Shown one piece after another: positions 20,401 to 33,097 of a DNA stretch of 64,000 bases (positions are counted from its first letter, which is position 1; the number at the start of each line of letters is the position of its first letter). The notes beneath the pieces were generated by a model. The model made no database searches. It saw nothing but the letters and a program-made list of their open reading frames with translations, and was not told where the DNA came from. Source of the stretch: Bursaphelenchus xylophilus (taxonomy: Eukaryota > Nematoda > Chromadorea > Rhabditida > Aphelenchoididae); assembly GCA_904066235.2 (NCBI GenBank), contig CAJFCV020000005.1, positions 8,985,501 through 9,049,500 on the forward strand, read 5' to 3'. A program made the position numbers and the translations under genes.

Positions 20401-20754
20401 CTGCAAAGATTCCTCCAAAGAATTTCTTTTTTTAGGAATCGTGCTACGTGCTTGCGACCAAAGCTACAAAAAAACTTGCTGCACATCATGAAGCCCTCTG
20501 AAAAGGATTGTGTGTTTAGCTGCACGCAACCTACGAATTCTCCGATTTGAATCTTTTAATAGCCGTTCTCAATTTGCACAGTTACATTTTAAAAACCTAT
20601 GTTTTTTAATACAAATAAACATATCAGTATTGGAAAGGACAAAACAAATCAACTTCCTCGGATGCGTATATTCTTTAGTCGTTATCTCCAGCTATGCAAA
20701 TAATAATCGATCACCCAGTTTGGAAAAAATACATTTTAAACATCAATTTTCATT

Positions 20755-20877
20755 TCTGAGGAATCAGGAATGTTGGAATTGCAGAGATCCATAACAAAAT
20801 TTGGGTATATAAAGCCTGGATGTTGATGGGGAGATATCAACTAGTTACTTCAACAGTAACTGCCTAGTCTTCTCACC
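20755..20877 (+). promoter_or_regulatory. Promoter of protease copy 3
   Basis: Conserves gaggaatcaggaatgttgga, gggtatataaagcctgg and gagatatcaact seen upstream of copies 1 and 2, although the surrounding sequence is clearly diverged. That pattern points to functional constraint. Confidence 0.62.
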
Positions 20878-22142
20878 ATGAGAGCATTTGTGATCATCGC
20901 CTTGTTGGCTACCGTAGCCACCGCCGGATTGCTGAATCCGAAAGATTTGGGAAAGGGATTCGAAGATCTCTTGGATCAGGGCAAATTTAACGACCTTTGC
21001 AAAAACGGCAAGGTCAAGGACCTGATCAACGGCTTGACAAGTGTCACCGACAAAACAAAGAAGGCGCTGCACTCGGCGGTTAATATCCATAAAAAGTTGG
21101 GTGCTGATGACAAGAAGCATTTGCACCACTTCTTTCAGTTCATCGTCAAGTAAGTTACTTTATATTGCAACCATGAACGTGATTATAGGTTCGGAAGGGA
21201 ATATCATAATGACACCGCCACTTCGGAACGCTTTGGTCACTTTAAAACGTCATTAAAACGCATAGAAAGCCGCCAAAAGCATAGCCCAAAAACTAAATTT
21301 GGAGTTACCAAGTTTTCCGACCTAAGCGCACAGGAATTCGTTAACAAACACACTGGAATCAAGGGAGTTAGCCATGTCCAAAAGCTGCACAGCACTTCTA
21401 AGCCCGCCAAAATCCGCGCCAAACGCCAGAATACCCCAGACTTTGACTGGAGAGATCATGAAGGGGTCACCTCCATCAAGGACCAGGGCGATTGTGGCTG
21501 TTGCTATGCTTTTGCTGCTGTCGCTGCCATTGAGAGTCAGCACAAGCTTCAGACCTTTGAAGAATTGGATCTGAGTGAAGAGCAGATGGTCGCGTGTACC
21601 TACCAAAACCAGAACTATGATAATAACAATGGCTGCGACGGAGGTTCCTCCCCAGGAGTGCTGAGATATGCGATTGACCATGGAATCACCAGTGAGGCAG
21701 AATGGGGCTACACTTTGGGCGAGACTGATGACAACTCGGCCATTCCACAGTGTGAAAGCAAGACCCCCGCAATCAACTCGGTTACTAGCCAATCACAACT
21801 CCCATCCGGTGACGAGGACAACATGGCCAGTGTCATTGCTAGCTCCGGACCAATCATTACATGTGAGTACAATTGAGTAACCATCCACGACACTTTTCAG
21901 ACCTTGATTCCCGACCACTTCAAGACTATGAAGAAGACATCCTCGACGCCGAAGAACCCGCAGGTGGCTGGGAAATTAACCATGCCGTCCTTACAGTTGG
22001 CTATGGAACCGAGAATGGTACTAACTACTGGATTATGAAAAATCAATGGGGAGAAGAGTTTGGTGAGAGCGGATTCTTCAGAGTCGTTCGCGGCACCAAC
22101 AACATGCTCGTCGGAGACTACAGTTACCAGGTTCAACTTTAA
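20878..22142 (+). CDS. Papain-family cysteine protease, copy 3
   Basis: 395 residues; exons 20878-21149, 21189-21862 and 21901-22142, introns of 39 and 38 bp at the same positions as in the other copies. Signal peptide, charged extension, I29-type prodomain, RAKR site and peptidase domain are all present. The active site reads [10 protein letters not shown], so the Ser-to-Cys and Trp-to-Tyr changes predate the split from copies 1 and 2. The catalytic His ([11 protein letters not shown]) and Asn (KNQWGEEFG) are present. One codon is missing before the mature domain (TPDFDW instead of TPDSYDW). Substitutions are spread along the protein, many near the C-terminal half of the active cleft. This is the older paralogue of the array. 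Confidence 0.93.
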
Positions 22143-22599
22143 AAATTTCTTCTTATATTTATTATTTTAAATTATACAGTCTGATGGATAAAGGGCCGAT
22201 TTTAATCTCGAAGGGCTAAAATCTAATGAAGTAAAAGAAGAAGCGTCGTTTTTGGAAACAATCTTGCAATGGATCGGACTCTTTTTGTTGCTGTTGTAAA
22301 CACCGGCTCTCATTTCGTCAGTGCAGCGACACTGCCGCACAAAACATGGGCATCTACAAAATGCTTCATGTTTCTCCCGCAAAGCTATATTTTACAAAAA
22401 TAATTTTCCGGTTTTGTTGAATTTGTTATAATTTCTCGCTCATCTTCCAACAGCCATCTTCATAAAATTCAAAACTTTCACTTGCGAATTGAGGAAATCC
22501 CGTTTCTTATCTTCCCGAAGAGAAAGCATGCCTCGCCGGAAATTCGAAGAGGTTCAAGTTCAAAGTTGATGAGTGCGAGGATTCGCTTGTTATTTTTGA

Positions 22600-25500
22600 A
22601 TGTTCTTCTCTCCAATGCTCCTCCGCAATTTGATTTTTAAAAGTGTTCAACTATTTTTGTTGGAAGTTCGGTATGTCAGAAGTTTGCTCCGAAGAGTGTC
22701 TGGAAATTACTCTAGGGTAAGTTGGGATTAAAAATTAGGGTTGAGGACAAAAGTGGGAAATTTTTGTGTTTCAGCAGAAGTTTTAGTTGTAGCTATCTAA
22801 TAAAATACGTTCGCTTTTCAGAATAAAGTCCTACTTTTGCTGATAATAATCTTTATCATCTTGATGCACAATTTCTTCTACCATTATCGGAGATTACTGT
22901 GGATGGACTTTCAGTATAATGCAGAAGATTTTGCAAGGACATATGGGCAAGTTTTGTGGCCAATAGCTACCCCACACGGCAACCCGAAATAGAATATAAT
23001 AGAAGAAAAATGTTTCCCGCCCACTTTTGAATTTCGTCCAAACGAAGTGTCAAAATTGCCAAAAGAAATAAAATTATTCATAAAAAAATATTTTTCTGTC
23101 GGAAACCCCCAAGAAAAATTCTTTTTTGAACTTACACTTGTCCTTTTACTTCTTTTTATGTCATAATACAGTAAACGAGCAGATAAATTTTAGCTACGAC
23201 TACAACTACACGCATATTCTGGAGAACCAATGTGTGCTTCCTGTAATTACGGCAGGTATGTGCAAAATCTCGGCATGCAGATTGTTTGAATGACTTGAAA
23301 ACGACCTCAGACGTTTTTTTAGCTGAACCAGATATTCTTCCGTTTCTGAAAACGTCCAATAGTTCAATCTTCGAATGCCCTTTGTACAGCAGTCCGATGA
23401 TTGTTCAACATCCAGAAGAAGGAGCGGCTCAATTCGTTCATCCAAGCCAACGAAATCTTGGATATTACAGATGCTCAGTCGATTATTTAAATGGCACAGA
23501 AGACACACTAGTAAGCTTCATCTGACATTTTCAGCTGCAACTAACCTTTATTCAGGCCACTTTCGACGATGAAATCGATATAGATTCGCCAGTCTATACA
23601 GTAAAATGCACTGATAAAGATGGAAAGACAATATATCATGATGTCTACAGTAATTTGAAACCGTTCAAGACACCTTTGCGATATAGTACGGCTAATTCCC
23701 AGGGGGTTGAAAAGCCAAGTGTTTTAATGATATTGATCGATGGGATTACCGGCAACAGTTTTCAACGAGAAATGACAATAACAAAGGAATTTCTGGAAAG
23801 AAGAAATGCCGCATTTATGAAAGGGTTTAACAGAGTAAGTTACTAGGAGCTATGTGCGCAATACCGTTCATTAAAACTTGTGTTATGAACGCTTGACTGC
23901 GGTATTGATAATAAATGGCGAGTATAAGGTCTCCGAAACGGTGATTGCCAAGTTTTAAAGTTTTCCCAATGCTTAATACTTGTCTAAAATACTACAAGTG
24001 GCACAAGCTTCTTTAAAAAGTCGATATTTCCAGCATAGTGTCCACTCCTCCAAAAATATATTCGCGATGTTAACCGGGAAAGTGTTTGAGCCGGCAAAGA
24101 ACGACCTGAACACGACAATGCCCGATCTAATGCAGTTATCAAAGAGTCGGCTGCAGAATTCATCCACTGCTGGCTGGATTTTTGAGAGCGCAAGAAACGC
24201 TGGATACATTACTCATTTCAACGATGACAGTGACTTCTTGAAAAAGTTTGACGGAATGAACAGTGAAGTCGAACTGCCAGTCGACGTGAGCTTGCGGTAA
24301 GACGATTTTGCGGGTTTGTCATAGGCCGTGTTTTACACAAATGATTTCAAATACAGCGGGAGACCTGATCCAGTGGCAAAAAACGTACCATTTTGCGTCC
24401 TGCAAGTATCAAAAATGTGGCAAAATGCGTCCCTCTCAAAGTGAAAAAACTTCTTTTTGAAGGGCGCGCCCTTTCCCTCACAAAAAGAGCGGGCGCGATT
24501 TTGAAATCGGAGTTTTTTTCACTTGGAAAGGGAAGCATTTTGCCACATTTTTGATACTTTCCGGATGCAAAATAGTACGTTTTCTGCCACTGGATCAGGT
24601 CTCCCACTGTAAGTACCGAGTTTTTATAGGAAATTCCATCAAACATTGAAAAAGATTTCTCTTTTCCCAATCTGCCACAACGGTAAAATGTCAGCCATTC
24701 GGACCATTGACGAAATGAAGAGGCAAGAAATATCGGATAAACAAAATTTGGTATTTTAAGATTTGCCACCTACTTTAAAGACCGCTCGACATTTTCGGTC
24801 AACTTGATTTCGGCGTCAACTCAATTCTTCGGAGTTTTGTCTGAGATTGACGAGCATTTATCCAATACCTTGGTAAACCTTGATCTTAACGGTGTTCTGG
24901 ACAACACAATCATTATCTTGAGCAGCACTCAAGTAGCAACATTTGGCCCGATTCCTCATACAATCACTGGCAATCTGGAGAATAGATTCCCGCCGTTGGC
25001 GATAAGCCTTCCAAAGGGTTTTGTTGAGAAGAGTCCGGAGAAGTACGGCAATCTCAAAAGAAATGAAAACCGCCTGACAACGTATTTTGATGTCTACGAA
25101 ACTTTGAGGGATATTATGGGATCCGAACGGGAGACGTTTGGAATGTCATTGTTCAGAGAAATCTCTGGCATACGGACATGTGGGGATACCTACACGACTG
25201 ATGAGCATTGTGGCTGTATGGAGAAAATACAGACTGATCAAGTTTTTGAGCTAGAGGACGAGGTAAAATTTGTAAAAGATAATCGCACGTCAAACTGCGT
25301 AGTCCGATTACCGGAATAGACTCTTCGCTATCGGTTTTTTAGACTTCGTCTTGATTTCACAGAGAAGACAGAGAAAAGGCGCGCAAAAACGTACTCTCTC
25401 GCCCCAAGAATTCCCCATTTCTTCCCCGACAGAAAGCTTTTTCGCGTCTTTCTTTTGGCGAAGAGCCAACCATTCACCGGACCGTTTTAGCTTATCTCAG

Positions 25501-26222
25501 TTTGACGTAAATCGTTGTTATGATTCATAAACTTTGACGTTTTTTGTAAGGTTATCACGCAGAATTTCGGCTATATTTTTAACGGAGAGTGTTTGCGTAT
25601 TTCCATAAAAAGCGTAGACTTTTTCCCACCGCTTATAAAGTTGTAGCTACTTTATGATTTCACTGTAAAAACGGTCGAATGAGCGGTGCGGAAAGTCTCT
25701 TGGTAAAAAGTCTACGCACTTCATTGTAGGAACAGTAGAAGATCATTCTTTTATTTCGGAAAATCTGGCCAAAAACTTCTCCTCTGCTCCTCAATCAGGA
25801 CCTCTAAGAGCGTTGCTTAAGACCCTTCAAACCAAAAATTTTAGGAGGTGGTGATCAATACGAACGAACACCGAATTCTCAACCAACTTTATCGACTCGA
25901 GTGCGTGGATTCAGTCCGCTACGCGCGTGCTGAAAAAGTTGACGTCTACGCTTACAACAAGACGACAAGGATCAACAATTATCACACCACACTGCTTCCA
26001 TCGACCATGTCGAGTTATGTTGAGGTTAAAATCGATATGCCGATTACGATTTTCTGGAAAAATGGGAAAGACCACGAATCGGATGACTTTTCAGTTCGCT
26101 CCAGATTACATTACAATCTGGTAAATCAAGAGGCCCGGATGATTGCGCAGTCTTTGATTTTTGCAGCCCAGAATGGGTGCAATGAGAAATTGCTAAACGA
26201 TGTTTGTAAATGTCAAGTGTGA
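22600..26222 (+). CDS. DUF229 alkaline-phosphatase-like membrane protein
   Basis: About 681 residues if one base is restored. Exons: 22600-22716, 22822-22946, 23194-23255, 23323-23510, 23556-23834, 24034-24296, 24630-25262, 25845-26222; phases agree. A short basic N-terminus leads to one membrane helix (KVLLLLIIIFIILM), so a type II topology is likely. Family motifs follow: CVLP, a nucleophile-region block VLMILIDGITGNSF, NIFAMLTG, CHNG, LDNTIIIL, NLENRFPPLAISLP and CGC near the C-terminus. The usual metal-binding SDHG is SSTQ, so it may be catalytically inactive. The second intron appears to start GC (GCAAGT). In exon 7 an A seems to be missing at 24739-24741. Introns hold a MITE and two other repeats. 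Substrate unknown. Confidence 0.8.
22975..23105. repeat. Interspersed repeat in DUF229 intron 2
   Basis: Reverse complement of 20265-20400. It lies wholly inside the predicted 247-bp GC-AG intron (22947-23193). Confidence 0.7.
24354..24609. mobile_element. TA-flanked MITE in DUF229 intron 6
   Basis: Left end cagcgggagacctgatccag, right end ctggatcaggtctcccactg; TA on both sides (24352-24353, 24610-24611), as expected for Tc1/mariner-mobilised MITEs. Its right end lies about 20 bp before the exon 7 acceptor. Confidence 0.88.
25312..25507. repeat. Interspersed repeat in DUF229 intron 7
   Basis: The run ccggaatagactcttcgcta through cttcgtcttgattt to cttatctcagtttgacgt also occurs, shorter, at 31692-31828. 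It provides the stop codon that follows the exon if intron 7 is not spliced. The intron donor (GTAAAA at 25263) lies just before it. Confidence 0.75.
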
Positions 26223-27048
26223 CACATGTATTCATCTATTTTAATGACCCTGAAATGGGAATAAATAACGGGTATTGTAAGACAAAATGATTTTATTTAT
26301 GAAGTAACAACAATTTCTATAATTATAACAGTTTTTGAACGTCATGCCTAGGGTAGAAGGTGGTACTAGGTACTAAGGCAGAGCCAGACTGGAGAAAACC
26401 TGGAAAATGTCCTGGGCCGACCTGACAAACCTCGGCCTGCGGGAAGGTCTGCAAAGGTTGGTTCAACCCAGCACGATTGCATGTCTCAAATAAACCGGCT
26501 TGTGACCATCATTGGCACAGTAGAATCATCGGCCATTTCGTACGTAAAAATACAAAACTACAAGCTCCAAAAAGGTTGAATGTAATCCCAATTTATCTCA
26601 ACAAAGCAAAGTGTAATCAGCGAAACAGCAGGTGAACTTTAGCAATACAATACTAGACAAAACTAGGAGTGTTGCTTAAAGCCGTACCAAAGTTTTAGCA
26701 CTCCCTTAGCGCAAAAAAAATTTATACGTAGACAACACGACGCTATAGTCATAAGTGGTTTTGATTTTATCTCGGTATGCTTGTCAATAAACGATTACTG
26801 TAAGTTCTGCCTGCGATGGCAACGGTCTGTGATTGTATCTTTCCATTTCTCTGAAAAATGTAGTAATTGTATCCCCGTTTACTTTTTGAGCATTCTATTT
26901 CCAAAAATGTAATATTTCATTTGTGTCGCTGATATGTTTTTATGAAGTTTTAGTGGCATTGTCTGGTCGTGAGTGTTTTGCGAGACGTACAAATGGTTTT
27001 CCGCAAACTGTCCAATAGTTCTGCCTATAGAATGATTCTTTGACGGCA
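26223..27048. other. Intergenic, no recognisable gene
   Basis: AT-rich spacer between the DUF229 gene and the first GPCR. An aataaata run at about 26260-26268 could be a polyadenylation signal of the DUF229 gene. Confidence 0.45.
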
Positions 27049-28379
27049 ATGGCGGAAGGATTGGAAGCATTTGCGCGAGATATTGGACATGCAACGGCCT
27101 TACTCGTCGGCATCGGTGTTATCGGAATCGTTGGTAATTTGAATATACTTTGGGCAACCTGTAGAAAACGGTAGGCGATTTTACTTTGACTAGGAAGAGA
27201 AAAAACGTCCTAGATAGCAAGCCTTTCACTAGGCGTTTACCAGTCCGTTTGCCAAGTATAGCTCTACGATGGGGGGACCTGATCCAGTAGCAAAAAACGT
27301 TCCATTTTGCATCTAGGAAGTATAAAAAAGTGTGGCAAAATACCTCCCTCTCCAAGTGAAAAAACTCCGATTTCAAAAGCGCGCCCGCTCTTTTTGTAAG
27401 GAAAAAGGCGCCCCCTTCAAAACGAAGTTTTTTTCACTTGGAGAAGGAAGCATTTTGCTACATTTTTTGATACTTACCGTATGCAAAATGATACGTTCTT
27501 TGCCACTGGATCAGGTCTCTCACTGTAAACCAACACTTTTTACATATAAAATTTTAGTTCACTCCGCTCAACATGCAACATTTTTATTGCCATCGCAGCA
27601 TTGGCCGACGTTTTCCAACAATTTGGAAACCTAGCCATGGGTTGCACCGTATTCTCCGGCAACGTGCTTATTCCGGTGGAAACCTGCTTCAAGCTGCAAG
27701 TTATGTCGACTTTTGGTTGCACAGTCTCCTCGTTCATGCTGTTCATGACGGCTGTCGACCGGATGGTCTGTGTGGTGTTTCCCAGACACTACAAACTCTC
27801 TTGCAACTCGATAATCTTGCCTATTGGAGTTATTGTATCGCTGTCAGTTGCTTCACTCTTCTCCGTAACGTCCTATTTTTTGATGGATCCGGGTTTCCGT
27901 ATTTGCGGCGCTCTCATGGATCTGCCGTGGACGCTAGCGCCCTACTTTTTCGTGCTCACCGTCTCGCTCATCTGCTCCACAGTTGTCCTGTATGCAATTG
28001 TTTGGATTGCGGTCCGAAGGAGAAATTACAAGCAGTCGAAGCAGATGCTGAAATCCATTACGGCAGTGAGTATTTGCATTTGCGGCGGATGGCTGGCGAC
28101 GATGGGCTTGGGCCTCCTCTTCAACACATTCCATCTGTCCAGCAGCTACGCAACAGCCCTATACATAGGAGCTTTGCTCAACATTTCGATCAGCCTTAAC
28201 TGCCCGTTATTGTATTTTATGAGGTAGGAAATGGGATACAAACAAAATTATGACTGTGCCATTTTAGTCATGACTACAAGTTGGCGTTCAAGGAACAGTT
28301 TCGGTTGTTGACATGCAATGCGACGTTCGTAATTACAAAGACAAGGGAGTCTCAAGTAACCGCTTACAGTGGACGATAG
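27049..28379 (+). CDS. srsx-type chemoreceptor GPCR, paralogue A
   Basis: 299 residues in three exons: 27049-27170, 27558-28223 and 28268-28379 (introns of 387 and 44 bp, both phase 2). Seven hydrophobic helices are readable. TM1 ends GIVGNLNILW, followed by the family hallmark SLRSTCNIFIAIAALAD at TM2, a Cys pair region (ETCFKLQ), VDRMVCVVFP at the end of TM3 in the place of the DRY motif, and PLLYFMSHDYKLAFKEQF at the end of TM7. Length and motifs fit the nematode serpentine receptor class sx, related to rhodopsin-type receptors. It shares both intron positions with paralogue B at 33098. Intron 1 contains a TA-flanked MITE. Ligand and expressing cell cannot be inferred. Confidence 0.88.
27267..27525. 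mobile_element. TA-flanked MITE in GPCR A intron 1
   Basis: Left end cgatggggggacctgatcca, right end ggatcaggtctctcactg, TA on both sides (27265-27266, 27526-27527). It accounts for two thirds of the intron. Confidence 0.87.
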
Positions 28380-28582
28380 ATGAAGCACTAGGTCTGGTCG
28401 ACGGAAAAATATGGTTCTCCGTTTTTATAAGGTTGTTGCTAGAAGTGGATAAAATAATAAAAACAAGGTGTTTCTTACTAATTGCGAGTTCTGGGAGTTG
28501 ATCACGTACAACAGGCGCACTAAATTGAGTTATCACACAAAAGCGGAGAGGACGTGGAGAAAAAGAGAAGCCCACGTCAACC

Positions 28583-28822
28583 CAGCGCATTTTCTGGACC
28601 GTTTCAAAACTTTGTATCGTTTTCATTGATTGAAAAAAGAGAGGAAATGCCGCAAAATTATCGGCACTTTTTCTCGTCCGAAATAATTGCATTTTTTCGA
28701 AAAGAAAGAAGGAAGATAAGAAAATGCTTTTTATCGGATAGTTACATTTCGTTTTGAACGAATCACCAAAAAGGGGCGGGAACTTTTTTCTTCTATAAAT
28801 ATATTTTGGATTGACGTGAGCG
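28583..28822. mobile_element. TIR repeat, partner at 62225-62440
   Basis: Begins cacgtcaacccagcgcattt and ends ggattgacgtg, a short inverted terminal repeat. The interior (cggcactttttctcg, gaacgaatcaccaaaaaggg) is matched in reverse complement by 62225-62440, whose outer left end is degraded. Confidence 0.7.
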
Positions 28823-29150
28823 GGAACTTGAGTTACCTCTCTTCCTTCTGATCGGCGAACCGGACAACTTTTCATGGACTTTGGCCCAACATTTTGAGTC
28901 ACAACTTTTGACATAGTGGACCTTGTGTCATTCACACCATTCTAAAAAATATTTTAATCAGTAAAAGGCGCCGTAGTGTTAAAAAGAACCTTGTATTATA
29001 AACAATTGTATTATTGAACGTCAGACGGCGTGACAAATATGTATTTACTCTCTTTAGAGCAGAGAACCAAGCAAAAGAATACAAATATAAACAGCTATGT
29101 ATTATGTACATTGTCAGTTTATTCAGTGTGAAAATTTCTATACAAGACGA

Positions 29151-30748
<1,598 letters not shown>

Positions 30749-30769
30749 TGAGAAGTTGAAAAAAAGCGA

Positions 30770-33097
30770 CCAAGCGCTCAGGAGTTTAAGAAAAATGAAT
30801 GAGAGACATCGGAAAACTGAATTTTGAGGACTGCAGAAAAATTGCGCAATGCTAATTGTAAGCAGAATATGGTGTATAAATTTTGGCGTCCTGAGCGTCA
30901 AACAGGATCATTGATCGGAAAGGGCAAGAAAACATACAGATTATGCATTTAAATATGATAATGTTGGGGTGAGCCTTTCACGACTTTGTCAGAAGTGGCA
31001 ATTAGACCAGACCTGGTCATCAATTTCGTGCCAGGCTTGAAGCGGTCGACAAAAGAGCAAAGCTCATGCACAGATGATGAATGCAAGTATTTTTTAACGA
31101 ATTTCGACTCCAACTGAACTGATTCAAATTTTTCGCATTTTCGTTAACAATGGCAAGATTTCTCATGTTTTATATAATAGGACTTATGGCCCATTTTTCA
31201 TCCGTTAACACAAAAACGGCAATTTGAAATTCATTTCACCTGAGCTTTCCAGCTATTGTTGCGATATATAATAAATTAAATAAAACGCTTTGTTTACAAG
31301 TTTGCGAAGGCGGAAAGAAAGTTAAAATTGTTAACAGAAATACTGGTTTACAAGAAACGGATGTGCTGACTACGTTTTTAAAACTTAATTAACAAGTCAA
31401 GGAAAGAAGTTGTGTTAAGTAAACGGCTTAGTTATTACAGTCGCAGTGATTATTACATTAACTGCGTTAATAACATTCACATTACTACCGTACATCTTAA
31501 TGGGTTACATAACAAGTCTGAGGTTTGCCGTTAGCCTTCAAAGTCAAAAAGTTTGGGCAAACAACCCTATATATGACGGCCTTGTAATAGTCTTACATTG
31601 TTCCACATATTTTTCCAGATAGCGTCGAACCTGGCTACTTCAGAACACCAGACTTCAGCACTACCGCACGTTAAGCTGAGGAGCCCGGTGACCGGAATAG
31701 ACTCTTCGCTATCGGTTTTTTACACTTCGTCTTGATTTCGCAGACAAAGAGAGAAAAAATACACGGTTTTTTTCGGCAAATGGCCAATCCACTGGACTGT
31801 TTTTATATAGCTTATCTCAGTTTGACGTGCGGTGCGTCTGGGGAAAAGTAGAAAAATCAACAGTGAAGGGCCTGAGAAAGCGCTCGTAAGCTGTTTTTCG
31901 CACTGTGCAAAGCAAAAAGATGCTTTCTGGCTAAAATGTGCACTGATTTTTTTAAAGAAGTCTGTAGACTTTTTGACATCATCCGCACCGTGCACAAAAC
32001 CCTTTTTGCTAAGTGCATTTGACGCTTTGCATCGTGCTAGTGCAATGCCTCTGCGACGCTAGTTTCTCTCAACGGGGTTGACCCGAATTTTTAGAAATTG
32101 CACAGTGCAGAATGTTTCAAAATAGCGTTGCGCAACATGCATTGTGGGGTTCGAAAAAAGGTCGAAAAAGCGTAATACAAAAAAACATGACAAATTCATG
32201 TGTTTCTTTGTACTTTTTCAATACCCATCTGCACAAATGAACTTTTGGTTGGCCATGAAACTCGGTTATTTATTTCATTGATTTTGGCTGAAAATGAAAC
32301 TTGATAAATGAATTTCAAACTGAATAAGCGAATAATTTCCAGGTACATTGAACCCACTCGCAAGTTTTCTCTGATAAATGTATTAAAACAGAAAGACATA
32401 CCAATATGAACGCATGTCAAAAGATTCAATTGAAGTTGGACCATTCACGTCACACGTTACATTTGACCGGTTTGTGATTGTTTGGTTTAGACTTACAAGT
32501 TTTGATATCTTTATTTAATCTAATTACAGCCTTTATTGTCTGTGTGCCTGTGAAAATACCTGTTATACTTTTAATCTGTATCTATGTAGATTACGGTAGG
32601 AAAATAACCCTTATTGGTAATTTTTATCACGTGGTATGTATACGACAGCGCCGTATTATATAATAGAATCAAGCAGGTGAACGCGGTGTTATAAAAAGAT
32701 CTTTAAAACATCACGCAGTCCTTTATCGCGTTAAATCAAGGTTTTAATCCCTACAAACCCGCAAATTATTCTGTACCCACTGAACGGGGAGAATTCAAGC
32801 AACGTTCAAACACCAGTTTTTACACCCAAAAATTAACAAGATATAAAGGGGCACAAGCGTTTAAAAATAATTCACTTTCTTTGTTACGCGAGCTAAAATT
32901 AATATTCTTGCGTTTCTCTCCTTGGTAAATTTAATCCACGCTTCTTACTCAAAACACATGCGGGCGGGTACATAAGAATACGTTTGTCACCAAAACATTC
33001 ACAGTTGTTTAATTATTTTACGGTAGACACCTGCTGTTTATGTTTCTCTCAATGCGTTGGGGAAAGAGCAAAGATGTCTGTGTTTCAATTCTAAGCA
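30770..33097. other. Intergenic, repeats only
   Basis: No gene seen. 31692-31828 is the second copy of the repeat at 25312. About 31850-32090 shares gcacagtgc-type motifs with 33740-33860 and 40380-40520, suggesting another diverged repeat family. Confidence 0.5.
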
